NCBI GenBank assembly: GCA_963210315.1
Contig: OY723283.1
Coordinates: 1,674,001-1,738,000, forward strand
Length of the DNA stretch: 64,000 bases
Origin: Rhynchopus euleeides
Lineage: Eukaryota > Euglenozoa > Diplonemea > Diplonemida > Diplonemidae
Direction: 5' to 3'
Positions 1 to 9,449 of this stretch are shown here, in pieces. The translations under genes were made by a program, and so were the position numbers. Every line of letters begins with the position of its first letter. Position 1 is the stretch's first letter. The notes beneath the pieces were generated by a model that worked only from the letters and a program-made list of their open reading frames with translations, had not been told where the DNA came from and searched no databases.

Positions 1-1206
1 GACCACGAACGCTTCCGCCGCGTGCCCCACTCCCCAGGATACCGGGCGCAACTAAATACCGGGAACACGGGAGGCAGCTGGCTACATCAGGCACGGAGTC
101 TGGTGAAATCCTCGAAGGTCGACGGGCGCACCCCCCTGCTGGCCCCCCTGCATGCAGCACACCCCATCCCCCCCTGGGAATGGAACCTGGTGCTGCCACG
201 AGTGCACATCCTGGCGACGCTGCCGGGGCTCACCGCCCCGAAGGCCGCCACCCCGAAAGACACCCTCCGGGACCTGGCAGAGCAGACCATCCAGGCCCTC
301 CCGACGTGCGCCTGGCATGTCTACACCGACGGGTCAGTCTCCAACTCCACATCGCGGCAGCAACAGGGCGGCGCGGGCGCAGCGGTGTACAGCATGCCGG
401 AGGGCCGCCTCAAGAAAAAGCTCGCCTGGCCGGCAGGACTCCGTTGCATCAGCTACCAGGCAGAGCTGGTGGCCATCAGAGAATCCCTCGCCCACCTATG
501 CACCGTGGTAACCCAAGGCGAAACGGTCGCCATCCTCACCGACTCGCAGAGCGCACTGAATGCACTGCTGAGCGGCCCCCAGCGAGCGAGGGGGTCCACC
601 GAATGGGACATCTGGCAGAGGCTGCGCAAGCTCGCCCAAACATACGATGTCACCACCCACCTCCGCTACATCCCGTCGCATGTTGGGGTGGTAGGGAACG
701 AACTTGCTGACAAGCAGGCGCAGATCGGTGCGTTCAAGCCCCAGATGGAGCCGATCAGCCTCGCGTCGGCCCGTGTCACCCTCCGCCGACACATATACAG
801 CGGGACCACGTTGCCCCGCACAGACAGCGTGTACGCGTATCGGTCAGGAATCGGGGAGACGCGACTGCAGCGCCCTGACCTCCGCATGGAGGGCCTTACC
901 CGCTTAGGGGAAACCACCATCCGCCGCCTCCGGGCCGACCACCACCGCCTGGTGTACGACCACGACGTCCCGGGCAGCGCACAACCACCGTGCAAACCCT
1001 GCCTGAAGCTTGCGCCGGACAGCCCCCCGCCTGGGGTCTCGCTGAAGCACCTATTCTTCGGCTGTCCCGCGACAGCGTCAGCCCGACACCACCTCACAGC
1101 CACAAGCGTGCACAACCTGCTGCTGCACAACTGCAAGGGGGCCCTACGCTACCTGGCTGAGGCAGGGGTGACGGAGCACAGCGAGAAGGACTACCTGATC
1201 TCGTGA
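1..1206 (+). CDS. LINE (non-LTR retrotransposon) ORF 3' end: RNase H and C-terminal Cys/His tail, 5' partial
   Basis: The frame is open from base 1, so this is the C-terminal part of a longer ORF. It shows a type I RNase H domain with the D-E-D-H-D set: YTDGS (nt about 322-336), YQAELVAIRES (about 454-486), ILTDSQSALN (about 532-561) and SHVGVVGNELAD (about 676-711). RNase H removes the RNA strand of the RNA:DNA hybrid during target-primed reverse transcription. After it comes a tail with CKPC, then HLFFGC, and a closing RYLAEAG segment, which I also see in the relic at 4140-4511. No stop or frameshift interrupts the visible part, so this copy could be recent. The RT domain would lie upstream, outside the window. 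Confidence 0.85.
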   Translation, partial: DHERFRRVPHSPGYRAQLNTGNTGGSWLHQARSLVKSSKVDGRTPLLAPLHAAHPIPPWEWNLVLPRVHILATLPGLTAPKAATPKDTLRDLAEQTIQALPTCAWHVYTDGSVSNSTSRQQQGGAGAAVYSMPEGRLKKKLAWPAGLRCISYQAELVAIRESLAHLCTVVTQGETVAILTDSQSALNALLSGPQRARGSTEWDIWQRLRKLAQTYDVTTHLRYIPSHVGVVGNELADKQAQIGAFKPQMEPISLASARVTLRRHIYSGTTLPRTDSVYAYRSGIGETRLQRPDLRMEGLTRLGETTIRRLRADHHRLVYDHDVPGSAQPPCKPCLKLAPDSPPPGVSLKHLFFGCPATASARHHLTATSVHNLLLHNCKGALRYLAEAGVTEHSEKDYLIS

Positions 1207-1507
1207 AACCTGCAAAAATCAACAGCGGTCAAGGGCTTCGGCCTGACACCCCAGCACCCCCCCCCCCCCACCCCCAGACCCACGTCACTTTCCACGGGCC
1301 GCCAGGCGCGTCAGCGTCGGCGACCGCCCGCCCCCAGTCTGAGAGGCAGCAGCCACGACTCGGCAGGAGGCGGGCACAACAAAAAAAGGGAGAGTCGTCA
1401 CTGTGCATATCAGCACGGTCCCGCCCTCTGAGCCAGACTAACCCGCCCATAAAGGAAAAGAGGAAGAGGCGACGTAAGGCAATGCCTCCGTGCGGCAAGG
1501 AGAACAC

Positions 1508-1571
1508 GAAACAGCGTCCCCCCTCACCGGGGGACGCGACGAGCACGGCCAAAAATCGTTCAAAATCGTTC
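1508..1571 (+). repeat. Short structured repeat, copy a
   Basis: GAAACAGC, a hairpin (9-bp stem GCGTCCCCC/GGGGGACGC), then GAGCACGGCCAA and an AATCGTTC direct repeat. Copy b (1897-1960) keeps the flanks and the ability to fold but changes the stem bases. Copy c lies on the minus strand at 53829-53883. Confidence 0.6.
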
Positions 1572-1896
1572 AAAAAAATCCCCTGGTTTCCAGCGCTCAG
1601 CCAAAACCAGGCAAATCATGTGGACCTTTTCTTCTTGTCTGTCTTCTTTTTTACGTGCCACCCCCCACCCCATCCCCACATCTCCCTATTTCGCAACCTG
1701 CCCGCACGAAGGGGGGTCACAATTGGATCCTCCTTCATGCACTTCTGACTTTTGACAACTTACTCAAAGGCCCTGGCCCAGAAAGTATGGATTCAGCAGA
1801 CCATCCCACACAGGAGCCGTCACAGGGGCCCAGCGACGTTCAATAGGGCAGTTCAATCTAAAGCGCATAAAAGACCTGGGCCTGCGAGGCCAACCA

Positions 1897-1960
1897 GAAA
1901 CAGCCCCTCTCTCACTGGGGGCTGCTGAGCACGGCCAAAGAAACCATTCAATATCATTTC
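1897..1960 (+). repeat. Short structured repeat, copy b
   Basis: Same order as copy a: GAAACAGC, then a hairpin (CAGCCCC with GGGGCTG), then GAGCACGGCCAA and a degenerate ATTCAATATC segment. The stem bases differ from copy a yet still pair. Confidence 0.55.
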
Positions 1961-4139
1961 AAATAGTGCACTGCCATAATCAGGATCACACCCGCGAGCT
2001 GGTTACCGAGAGAATGCGTATCCCGTGAAAAAAAACCTGCAAGTGAATCTTGACAAGGACAGCGGTTGTCGGGGTGCCCGTGCTGGTTTTGCGGTCATCT
2101 CCATCTTCCCCCTTTACCCCCCCCCCCAATCCAACAGTTTCGGTTCTGGCTCTTTTACTATTGACTTTTATAAAGAACAAAAGGGGGAAAGGGGCCTGGG
2201 AAGGATCAGGCAAGTTCCCCCGTTTCAGTTCGTAACGTGACCTGGCAAAGCCGCCTCTCAAAGTAAAGAAATATTTTGTGAACGAAGAAGAAACGTGGCT
2301 GGGTGTATCTCACAGCCCGGGGGGGGGGGGGTGGAGGTGTTGTGGGGCTGTGCGGTGCCACCCGCCCGGAGAATAATTCAAAAAATCCTCAGAAAAGGAA
2401 CCGAAAAAAAGAACTCTCTCGTCATGTTTCCAGCACAAATTCACACCCCGCTCCCCTTAGATAGGTTCATTGTGCGAACCGCAACGCCCCGTGACGGTTG
2501 TTTGATGCCGATTGGGTTGTCTACCGAGTGTGCTATTTTTCTTGGAAAAACAGCTAGCTTTTCGCACTAAAAAGACTCGTGGCAGCGTTCGGTATCTGCA
2601 CACCTGCACTAGCAGGCACCGTTCGTACAAACAAAGAACGCAACCCAAAGTCTTTTTGCAGCCCATCGCCAAGAAGGGCTCCCTTGTCGGAATCGCACGA
2701 CTGCCTGAAAAACAAATTCGTCAGCCAGAAAGTTCCAGTGTCAGTGGGACGGACAGCACTACCGCCGGGTCGAATCACACACACCGTCTTGAAAACCCAC
2801 ACGCCCTGCGCACAATAAGGAACTGGCAGTAACACTGGTAGTAACACTGCTAGTGTCTACGCTAAAAATAAGATCTTCGCTTTGTGGCAAACCTGTGTCA
2901 GCAGGCTCTCTCGGCACTTGAGGGGAATAGCCCTCCTGTGAAGCTTGGGATCTGTTTTTTCACTTCGGCGCTGGACGACGCGTGTGGTGTAGGTGTTTCT
3001 GTCTCTGACCTGCCATGCCGCCAGCAGCACGACGAACCAGTCTTGCAGGCAGGCAGGACTGCCGCGTATTGCTCATAGTACAGAAGCAAGGTGCGATTAG
3101 CTTGACATCTTCTCAAGCGTTCGGCGAGAGCCCCTGCGGCCTCGGTTGTGCGTCGAGAGTCTGAATAATGCTTGAATAAAAATGTTGAGAAGGCCTTCCC
3201 CACTGTGACACCGGCACCGTCCGGAGGAAGCGTCGTGTTATGATGTATCAGCGCATTGTTCGATCTGTGTTCAAAAAAGAAAAGTATCGCAATGGCCCAC
3301 TTATGTTGAGGGCCCGGCTGACCACCCTCGCAGCTCGCAGAGGGTTGTTTGCCGGATGATGTGCGCATATCTCAGGCGCGAGGAAAGAAAACAACTGCAC
3401 TCCATACCCCACGCTTTCCATTCATTGGCACATTGCGCGTGACTCGTTTGTCTTTAGGGGTTCGATGCGTCTGCATTCGATTGCCTGTTCGGCGCGTCTC
3501 TCCTTCGAAACGCCTAAAAACACCGGATGCATGATGCAAATCTCCAGTAGAAACCAGTTTGCCCCCCCCCCCCCCACACGTAAGGATGGGCCCACTGTCA
3601 GGCACCACCTTGGCACAGTGCGCCCTCGAGCCTGCATTCAGCAGCTGGTGGGCGTGGTACTGCCTATGAGCGGAAGGTAGACGCTCGTTGCCTCCGAGGT
3701 TTCTTCCTTTTATTCTTCTTGATACTGTTCGGTCCGGCGTGTGCGTGATGGTCCTGGGCGTAGCGTAGTGGGTCATCTTGTCTCCTGCTGCTCCTGTCAG
3801 GTGCACATGCTTGTCCCACCCCGTGTTGGACCCCGTGTTGGACAAACTGCAACAAAACGTTTTGATCAAGGCAGCCTGCCCTGCTCTTTGTTCCACACCG
3901 TCATGCCACACAGAAGAGAAACGTTATGTCCAGGATTTTGGTGTTGCTTGGGTACCCTGTGACTCACTTGTGCACTTGTGCTCTGATATTGATCACATAG
4001 TAATCAGAGCCTTCAGATGAACTCCATTGGTATACCGATTCAAACCCGCCCCCACCCCGGCAGTCATTGTGTACGCCAATATTTGGTGTCTAAACAACAC
4101 GAAGTGCCATGTCACACACTCTACGGAGAATACGGGGCT

Positions 4140-4511
4140 TTCACAGCACGCCGTTTCCATGACCCTCTCACCCCTCGACAAGGAACGCTGTACTGGACGG
4201 ACGGCATCCTAAAGCGCCCCCCGCTACCAATGCCTGCCCTCAAGCGAAGGGAGGAAGTGCTAATCCGTCAGCTGCGGGCAGGGCGCCACCGCCTGCTTTG
4301 GGATTTCCGCAGAGGCGAGGACGACAAGAACACGCCGCCTTGCCCCTTCTGTGAAGAGAGCTGCGACATCGAGCACGTGTTCAGCTGCGAGCGCCTCGAG
4401 GAGGAGCGGAAGAAAACCCTCAGCACGACGGACCCCAGGAAGCTGCTCTTTCGTCGCCCGACGGAAGTAGTGAGATACCTGAAGGAGGTAGGCCTGGCGG
4501 ACACCACCTAA
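4140..4511 (+). pseudogene. 5'-truncated LINE fragment (C-terminal tail only)
   Basis: The translation reads LYWTDG...IRQLRAGRHRLLWD...PPCPFCEESCDIEHVFSCERL...VVRYLKEVGLADTT and stops at 4511. The layout (IRxLRAxxHRL, a CxxC pair, H-x4-C, then RYLxExG) parallels the tail of the LINE ORF ending at 1206. The sequences differ enough to be separate LINE subfamilies. No RNase H or RT motif precedes it in frame, so the copy is dead on arrival, the usual outcome of incomplete target-primed reverse transcription. The same frame is open upstream to 4017, but that part resembles nothing. Confidence 0.7.
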
Positions 4512-5689
4512 GCGGAGGTGCTGTCAACCCAGCCGAGGGACCCATAGACGACAGACGGAAGATCATGACGGCAAACAAAAAACCAGTACCCCCCTCCCCC
4601 CCACCCCCCACGTATCATTTTGACTGCTCTTATCAAGTCACCCCCCCCCCCCCCACCGGAACGGGAGGAGGAAGCAGTAACAGGTGGTGCAACCTGCGGC
4701 CATCGACTGCAGCTGCACTGCCACACACAACCAGAGAAACAAAAACAGATTGCCCCCTCCCCCCAACCCACACCCACGACACTGCGAGGGAAGAGAGCCC
4801 CGCCGAGGCGACGCAGCGCCAGAAGCGGCCCGCATACGAGGGTCATTTGGGGAAACCCAGAAGGCTCGCGTAGGAGTGCCTCACAGAGGACTGATCCTCG
4901 CCTGTACCGAGTCCCTTGTAGTGTAACACGAAGAGGGGCGACCACCAAACCCAAAACAAAGCAAAACAACAAAACAAAAACAAAACGACACGGTGCAGGT
5001 CGCAAAAAAAAAAGCACCGTTCCGAAAACGCCGAGCTATGTGTGCGTTCTCTCTCTCTTTTTGCTCGATCATATCCGAGTGTTTCTTATTCTCTCTCTTG
5101 CTTCGCCAATCTGTTTCTCCTTTCTCTCTCTCTCTCTCCCCTGTAGCTCAGGTGCATATCTCGGCTGCAGTCCCGTGCCCTACCATCACATGTCTATCTA
5201 TGTTCCATTCCTGCCTAGCAGGTCGCCAGTATCCAGTGTGCTCGTATTGGTTAGATCTACGGCCAGTCAAGACTTCGCCGCTACTCACAGTCGTTGAAAG
5301 ACTGAGTGCAAATCGTGGTCCTTTCTTCAGGTTTAGGAGGTTCTCAACAAATGGGAGTGGTTGAACAACTATTTGATCACCCCAGCACAACAAACGTTGA
5401 GGAAATCGCCGGCCACAACTCGGTTGGTGAAGAGGATAATGTGCAAGACCGACGTGTTAAACCGAGTGGTCCCCCCTCCCCCCCCACACACACAGCACAG
5501 GCATATCATCGTTCAAGTCGTCCAAATATTTATGCAGCCATTCGTTCGTCAAGATGTCGCGGCACTGGCAGAAGGGTCGAGCCACCCAGCGTAGGATGTG
5601 TGTCACCGTTCAGCGTTGCTCCCCATGGTTTCTGAGAGTTCATGAAATTCTGAAAAAGCTCGACGCACTCCGCAGTATGGGGCTGTCTG
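4512..5689. other. Spacer with C-runs and a CT microsatellite
   Basis: No gene seen. The start may be the 3' UTR of the truncated LINE. It holds C-runs (about 4590-4612 and 4640-4655), an AAAAC-rich stretch (about 4960-5000) and a CT-rich microsatellite (about 5116-5142). Confidence 0.55.
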
Positions 5690-6374
5690 CAGGGGTTTCG
5701 CTAGCACCGAAAACCGGTGCTTTGCACCAATTGTTTTTTTTTCTGGGGTTTTTTCGGTTTTTCGGAATGTGCAAAGCACCGCCCTTGGGAGCGGTGCTTA
5801 GCACCGTTTTTTTTTTTTTTTTTTTCCCCCGATTTTTTTTGGTGTCACCCAGGGACCGGTGATCTCCTGCTGGTCGGGCTGCGAAACAGCGAAGCCTACT
5901 TACGAGCATCACAAACCCGAGGGAATCCCGACTGCCCGAGACTGCAATGAACAGATGTTCACTACCGTGGCCTCCGGCGGCTGGGGGGCTCCGCCCCCCA
6001 GACCCCCCTGTGCCGTGTGCCTGTCTACGAGATCGCCACCACCTTGCGTGGATGCGACGGCAACATGTCGAGAAAGGGGCGTCGTTGGACAAAACGACCC
6101 CGAAACCATTCGAATCGGGGGTCAGTGGCACCCAGTGCCCGTACACTCGTGTAGGTACACCGATGGTACACCGCGCTGCGGTGAACCATCAGTACACCTA
6201 TACTACAGCAAAGAGCGGAACGTGTGTTCGTGGTGCGCTCCCGATGGGGTGGGGATTTTTCGGTGCAAATCACCACCGCGGAAAGTTTTTTTTTTCCCCC
6301 TCTGATTTTCGGTTCGAAGAGCACCGCACCGATATTTTTACCGCCTGACCCCCCCGGTGCTAGCGAAAACCCTG
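5690..6374. mobile_element. MITE-like element with 20-bp terminal inverted repeats
   Basis: The ends 5690-5709 and 6355-6374 are inverted copies matching at 19 of 20 positions, each containing CGCTAGCACCG. The 685-bp interior codes for nothing recognisable and is full of small inverted repeats: CGGTGCTTTGCAC near 5714 against GTGCAAAGCACCG near 5770, and a palindromic GGTACACC region near 6150-6205. It also holds a GGGGGGCTCCGCCCCCC hairpin (5983-5999) that recurs at 17496-17512. No target-site duplication was identified. Probably non-autonomous. Confidence 0.6.
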
Positions 6375-6886
6375 GCTGTCTGGCCCTTTTGATTTTTTTT
6401 ATTTCGTTCAACAGCTGCCCAGGTTTCCTTGTCCGATTTCCTTTCCGGCGCCGGGTACGTCGCATTTTTTCTGTATTTTTTTCTGCTGGATACTTGATTC
6501 CACACTCAAGCCACCTCCATCGTGGTGCACACAAAGTGGATGTCTGCTAATTTGCCCGAAGCCGGTTTATGCTGCTTGTGAACACCCCGTTACCTCGCCA
6601 TCCCGCAGAACACAAGGATCTGCTGCTGCGATGCAGATGCACCTCGGTGGTGCGCTTCGTCATAATTTGTATCAGAGAGGCGCTGATCGCATGCCCAGAG
6701 GCGGCACTGGTGTTACACACCCCCCCACCACACCATCCACTGTTGCCGCCCTGACAGACTCCCGGACCTCTCTTGCTGGGTTCTGTCAGGGAATCGCAGC
6801 CGAGGGATAGTGTATGAATCGTATCGACTGAATCTGTGTTTCCAAGCCCATCGTTTCGTTTCCTGCGTTGGCTGGTAATTTTTTTG
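6375..6886. other. Spacer with no recognised feature
   Basis: About 510 bp between the MITE-like element and the recombinase retroelement. Open frames are short and match nothing I know. Confidence 0.5.
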
Positions 6887-7028
6887 TTGCATACACGTTA
6901 AGTGTTCTAAGAAACCAGACATAACCAGAAGACCAACATCATGTTCGTGCTAGCACTTTTCCCTTTTGTCATCACACCCGTGCGCCAAAACAGGTTAGGC
7001 CTTATATTTGGCTGCGTTCAACGAAAAA
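6887..7028 (+). repeat. Split direct repeat A1 (5' end of the recombinase retroelement)
   Basis: 142 bp matching A2 (11397-11538) with one difference (C at 7000, T at 11510). Its last 19 bp (GGCTGCGTTCAACGAAAAA) are also the start of B1 and B2, so that core is the likely recombination site. Confidence 0.9.
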
Positions 7029-7098
7029 TATTTTCGTGGTTCAACACACCCACCTACTCCCTTCTCTTTACTCCACCCTTCAACCCCCGACACAACCG

Positions 7099-8436
7099 AT
7101 GCCTGGCGTGCAGAACTCGGAGCTGGTGCTGTCCGGAGTGGGGCGCGGCGCGGGCAACCCGGACGCCTTGTCCGCCCCCCTCCCGGCGGGCGACTTCGGG
7201 ATGGCGATGGGGCAGGCGCTGGCGGCAGTGAACACCGCCAACGCCCGTGAGGTGGCCACCCGCGAGGTCGCGGGGGCCGACATCCGGGCCACGCAGGTGG
7301 AGGCGCACGCGAGGGTGCACGCGGCGGGGGTGGAGGCGGGGGCGGCTACGAGGGCCGCCAACGCGGAGGCGGCGGCGGGGATGCACATCGCATCCGCGAA
7401 TGCAGCGGCGCATGCGGCGAAGGTGGAATCCGCTGCGGCACAGCGGGTGACGGGGGCGGAGTCGGACGCGAAGGTGGCGTCGGTGGAGGCGGCGGCCTCA
7501 AACGCCGTCACGGAGGCGCAGGCGCGGGCGATGGTCGCCGAGGAGTCCGCCAGGCACGCGGAGGTGAGAGCCCGCCTCGAGGCCGAGCTGGCCCTCGAGA
7601 GGGAGAAGACGCGCAACGCCGCGCTGGTGATGGAGGAACGGGCTAAGGCCCAGCGGGAGACGGCCCTCGCGGAGCACGCGAGGGTAAGGGCTGAGGCAGG
7701 CGCGAGCCGGGCTGCAGCCCCCCAGGACGAGGTGGCCTCCCTCCGGGAGGAGGTACGCCGGATGCAGGAGGTGGCGGACCTCCAGGCGGAGCTGGCCCGC
7801 CTGCGGGGAAACGGGACGGGCTCCGGAGCCGGCGCCGGAGCACCGAGGGCCGGAAAGCCGGAGCAGCGGGACGGGGCCGGCAGCGTAGCCGGCAGCAGCG
7901 ACAGCCGCAGGGGCGCCGGGGCTCTCAACCCCCTGGACGTGGACGAGTGGTGGCACGCGGACGAGGCCACGCTGGGGCTGGTGCACCTGCATCAGCTGCG
8001 CCGCTACGACGCCCTGCTGGGGGCCCGGGCGGGGGGTGCCCTGCGCCCGCAGGCCCACGAGGCGCAGGCGCGGATGAGGGATATCAACCTCATCATGACG
8101 AGCCTGCCGTCGCTGCAGGAGCCGGAGGACTACGACGACCTCCTGGTCCGGCTGATGCAGAACCAGTTCTGCAGGCTGGAAGCCCTCAACGAGGGCGTGT
8201 TGGGGGGCGGATGGGAGGCGGCCTCCGCGATGGAGGAGGAATTCTTCGGGAAGCCGGAGATTCCTCCGTACCTCCGGGCGGCAAAGGAGAAGGCACGGGC
8301 CCGCCAGCCACGCTCCCCCCAGGTCCACCACCCACAGCATCAACATCAACAACAACAGCAACGCAGCTCGCAGCCACAGCCGCAGCAGGGCCACCCCACC
8401 AGCCAGCGGAGCAGGAGGGGGGGCCACAGGCAGTGA
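7099..8436 (+). CDS. Gag-like coiled-coil protein of the recombinase retroelement
   Basis: 445 residues from the ATG at 7099, the first ATG after a pyrimidine-rich leader; an in-frame ATG at 7036 would add 21 residues. Position in the element, rather than similarity, suggests a nucleocapsid-like role. Residues about 40-250 are Ala/Glu/Arg-rich with long heptad-like runs, predicting an extended coiled coil. A Gly/Ala-rich linker follows, then a more conserved-looking helical segment (LNPLDVDEWWHADEA...LLVRLMQNQF, about residues 275-385), and a His/Gln/Arg-rich basic tail suited to nucleic-acid binding. There is no CCHC zinc knuckle. The stop at 8436 lies 17 nt before the recombinase ATG, and the recombinase frame is open across the junction in the -1 frame. 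Confidence 0.7.
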   Translation: MPGVQNSELVLSGVGRGAGNPDALSAPLPAGDFGMAMGQALAAVNTANAREVATREVAGADIRATQVEAHARVHAAGVEAGAATRAANAEAAAGMHIASANAAAHAAKVESAAAQRVTGAESDAKVASVEAAASNAVTEAQARAMVAEESARHAEVRARLEAELALEREKTRNAALVMEERAKAQRETALAEHARVRAEAGASRAAAPQDEVASLREEVRRMQEVADLQAELARLRGNGTGSGAGAGAPRAGKPEQRDGAGSVAGSSDSRRGAGALNPLDVDEWWHADEATLGLVHLHQLRRYDALLGARAGGALRPQAHEAQARMRDINLIMTSLPSLQEPEDYDDLLVRLMQNQFCRLEALNEGVLGGGWEAASAMEEEFFGKPEIPPYLRAAKEKARARQPRSPQVHHPQHQHQQQQQRSSQPQPQQGHPTSQRSRRGGHRQ

Positions 8437-8453
8437 GCTCGCCCCTCACGGCG

Positions 8454-9449
8454 ATGCTGGAGAGCATAGGGGTGCTTTCCACGGCGCGGGTGGGAAGGAG
8501 ACGGGCACAGGAGGACCCGCTGACCGCCAGAGAGGCACAGCGGATCGCCAAGCGCGCGGTGAAGACGCTGGGGGAGGCGTTGGCACCGTCGACGTGGAGG
8601 GGGCTCGAGGGGCCCCACCGGCGACTCCTCCAGTTCCGGCACGAGTGGGAGCAGACCACGGGTGTGCTCTTGCCGTGGGACCTTTGCATCATTTACTGGG
8701 TGCAGAGGCTCATGTCCGAAGCGGACTCCCCACTCCGGCCCTCCTCCGCCCTACAGTACGTATCGAGGGCGGTCGCCGCGATGAGCCGCATGGGGGTTGT
8801 GGTGGACTCCCAGCTGCTCCAAGACTTCAAGCGAGGTCTGAAGCGCTTGGGGGCCCTCCGACCGCAGCACCAAGCGAAGCCAGCAACATCCGCCCAGGTG
8901 GCCGCAGTGGTGGGCCGGGCGGACGTCGACCGCGACACGAAGCTCGCGATTGTGCTGGGGTGGTGCGGGGCGGCGCGGGTGTCGGACGTGGTGCGCCTGA
9001 AGTGCGGGGACATCGCTTTCCAGAGCGAGTTTGTCGCCGTAAACTGGGCGGAGACGAAGAGCGACCCGTTCCGCCTGGGCGTCACGACGGGCCTGTTCCT
9101 CTCGGAGTGCTGGACGGAGGTGCTGCGGGAGGCGATCTCGGGGCGGGCGGCGGGCGCGCTGGTGGTCGACACTACCTACCGGCGCATCGTGGCGGCGCTG
9201 AAGAAGGAGGACCCGGAGCTGAGTGGGCACTCCCTCCGTCGGGGGGCTCTGGCGGAGCTCCTGCAAGAGGGGCTGTGCCTGGAGTCGCTTCGGCAGCTGT
9301 CCCGCCACAGCTCCCTGGACGCCCTGGCCAGGTACCTCCCGGCGGGGAAGCTGAAGCTGGCGAGGCAGACGGCCTCCACATCAATGGTGCTCGACCGGGG
9401 GCTATCCCGGGGGTCGCTCTTTGCCCTGCCTTCCCTGGGAAGCTCCTGA
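8454..9449 (+). CDS. Tyrosine recombinase of the VIPER/Ngaro-like retroelement
   Basis: 331 residues from the ATG at 8454. The full catalytic set of the phage-integrase family is present: Arg175 in CGAARVSDVVRL, His259 and Arg262 in GHSLRR, His285 in RHSS, and the nucleophile Tyr294 in ARYLP, nine residues after His285 as usual. An N-terminal helical core-binding region (about residues 20-140) precedes the catalytic domain. The enzyme should integrate the circular cDNA through the A/B repeat junction without duplicating target bases. The frame is open upstream to 7947, so either a -1 shift from gag or reinitiation after the gag stop is possible. Codon use matches the rest of the element. Confidence 0.88.
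   Translation: MLESIGVLSTARVGRRRAQEDPLTAREAQRIAKRAVKTLGEALAPSTWRGLEGPHRRLLQFRHEWEQTTGVLLPWDLCIIYWVQRLMSEADSPLRPSSALQYVSRAVAAMSRMGVVVDSQLLQDFKRGLKRLGALRPQHQAKPATSAQVAAVVGRADVDRDTKLAIVLGWCGAARVSDVVRLKCGDIAFQSEFVAVNWAETKSDPFRLGVTTGLFLSECWTEVLREAISGRAAGALVVDTTYRRIVAALKKEDPELSGHSLRRGALAELLQEGLCLESLRQLSRHSSLDALARYLPAGKLKLARQTASTSMVLDRGLSRGSLFALPSLGSS

Larger units (their letters stand above)
1207..4139. other. Non-coding, repeat-rich spacer between two LINE ends
   Basis: No supportable gene. The first part is presumably the 3' UTR of the LINE that stops at 1206. It contains C/G homopolymers (around 1257, 2118, 2321 and 3560), two copies of a hairpin-bearing short repeat (1508-1571 and 1897-1960), and a 34-nt segment (2613-2646) that recurs at 62872-62905. 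The open frames here are short, overlap on both strands and match no family I recognise. Confidence 0.6.

Noticed and set aside
7947..8453. N-terminal extension of the recombinase frame overlapping gag
   Set aside because: The Gly/Pro/Ala-rich translation is unlike a recombinase; the ATG at 8454 starts just before the helical domain.
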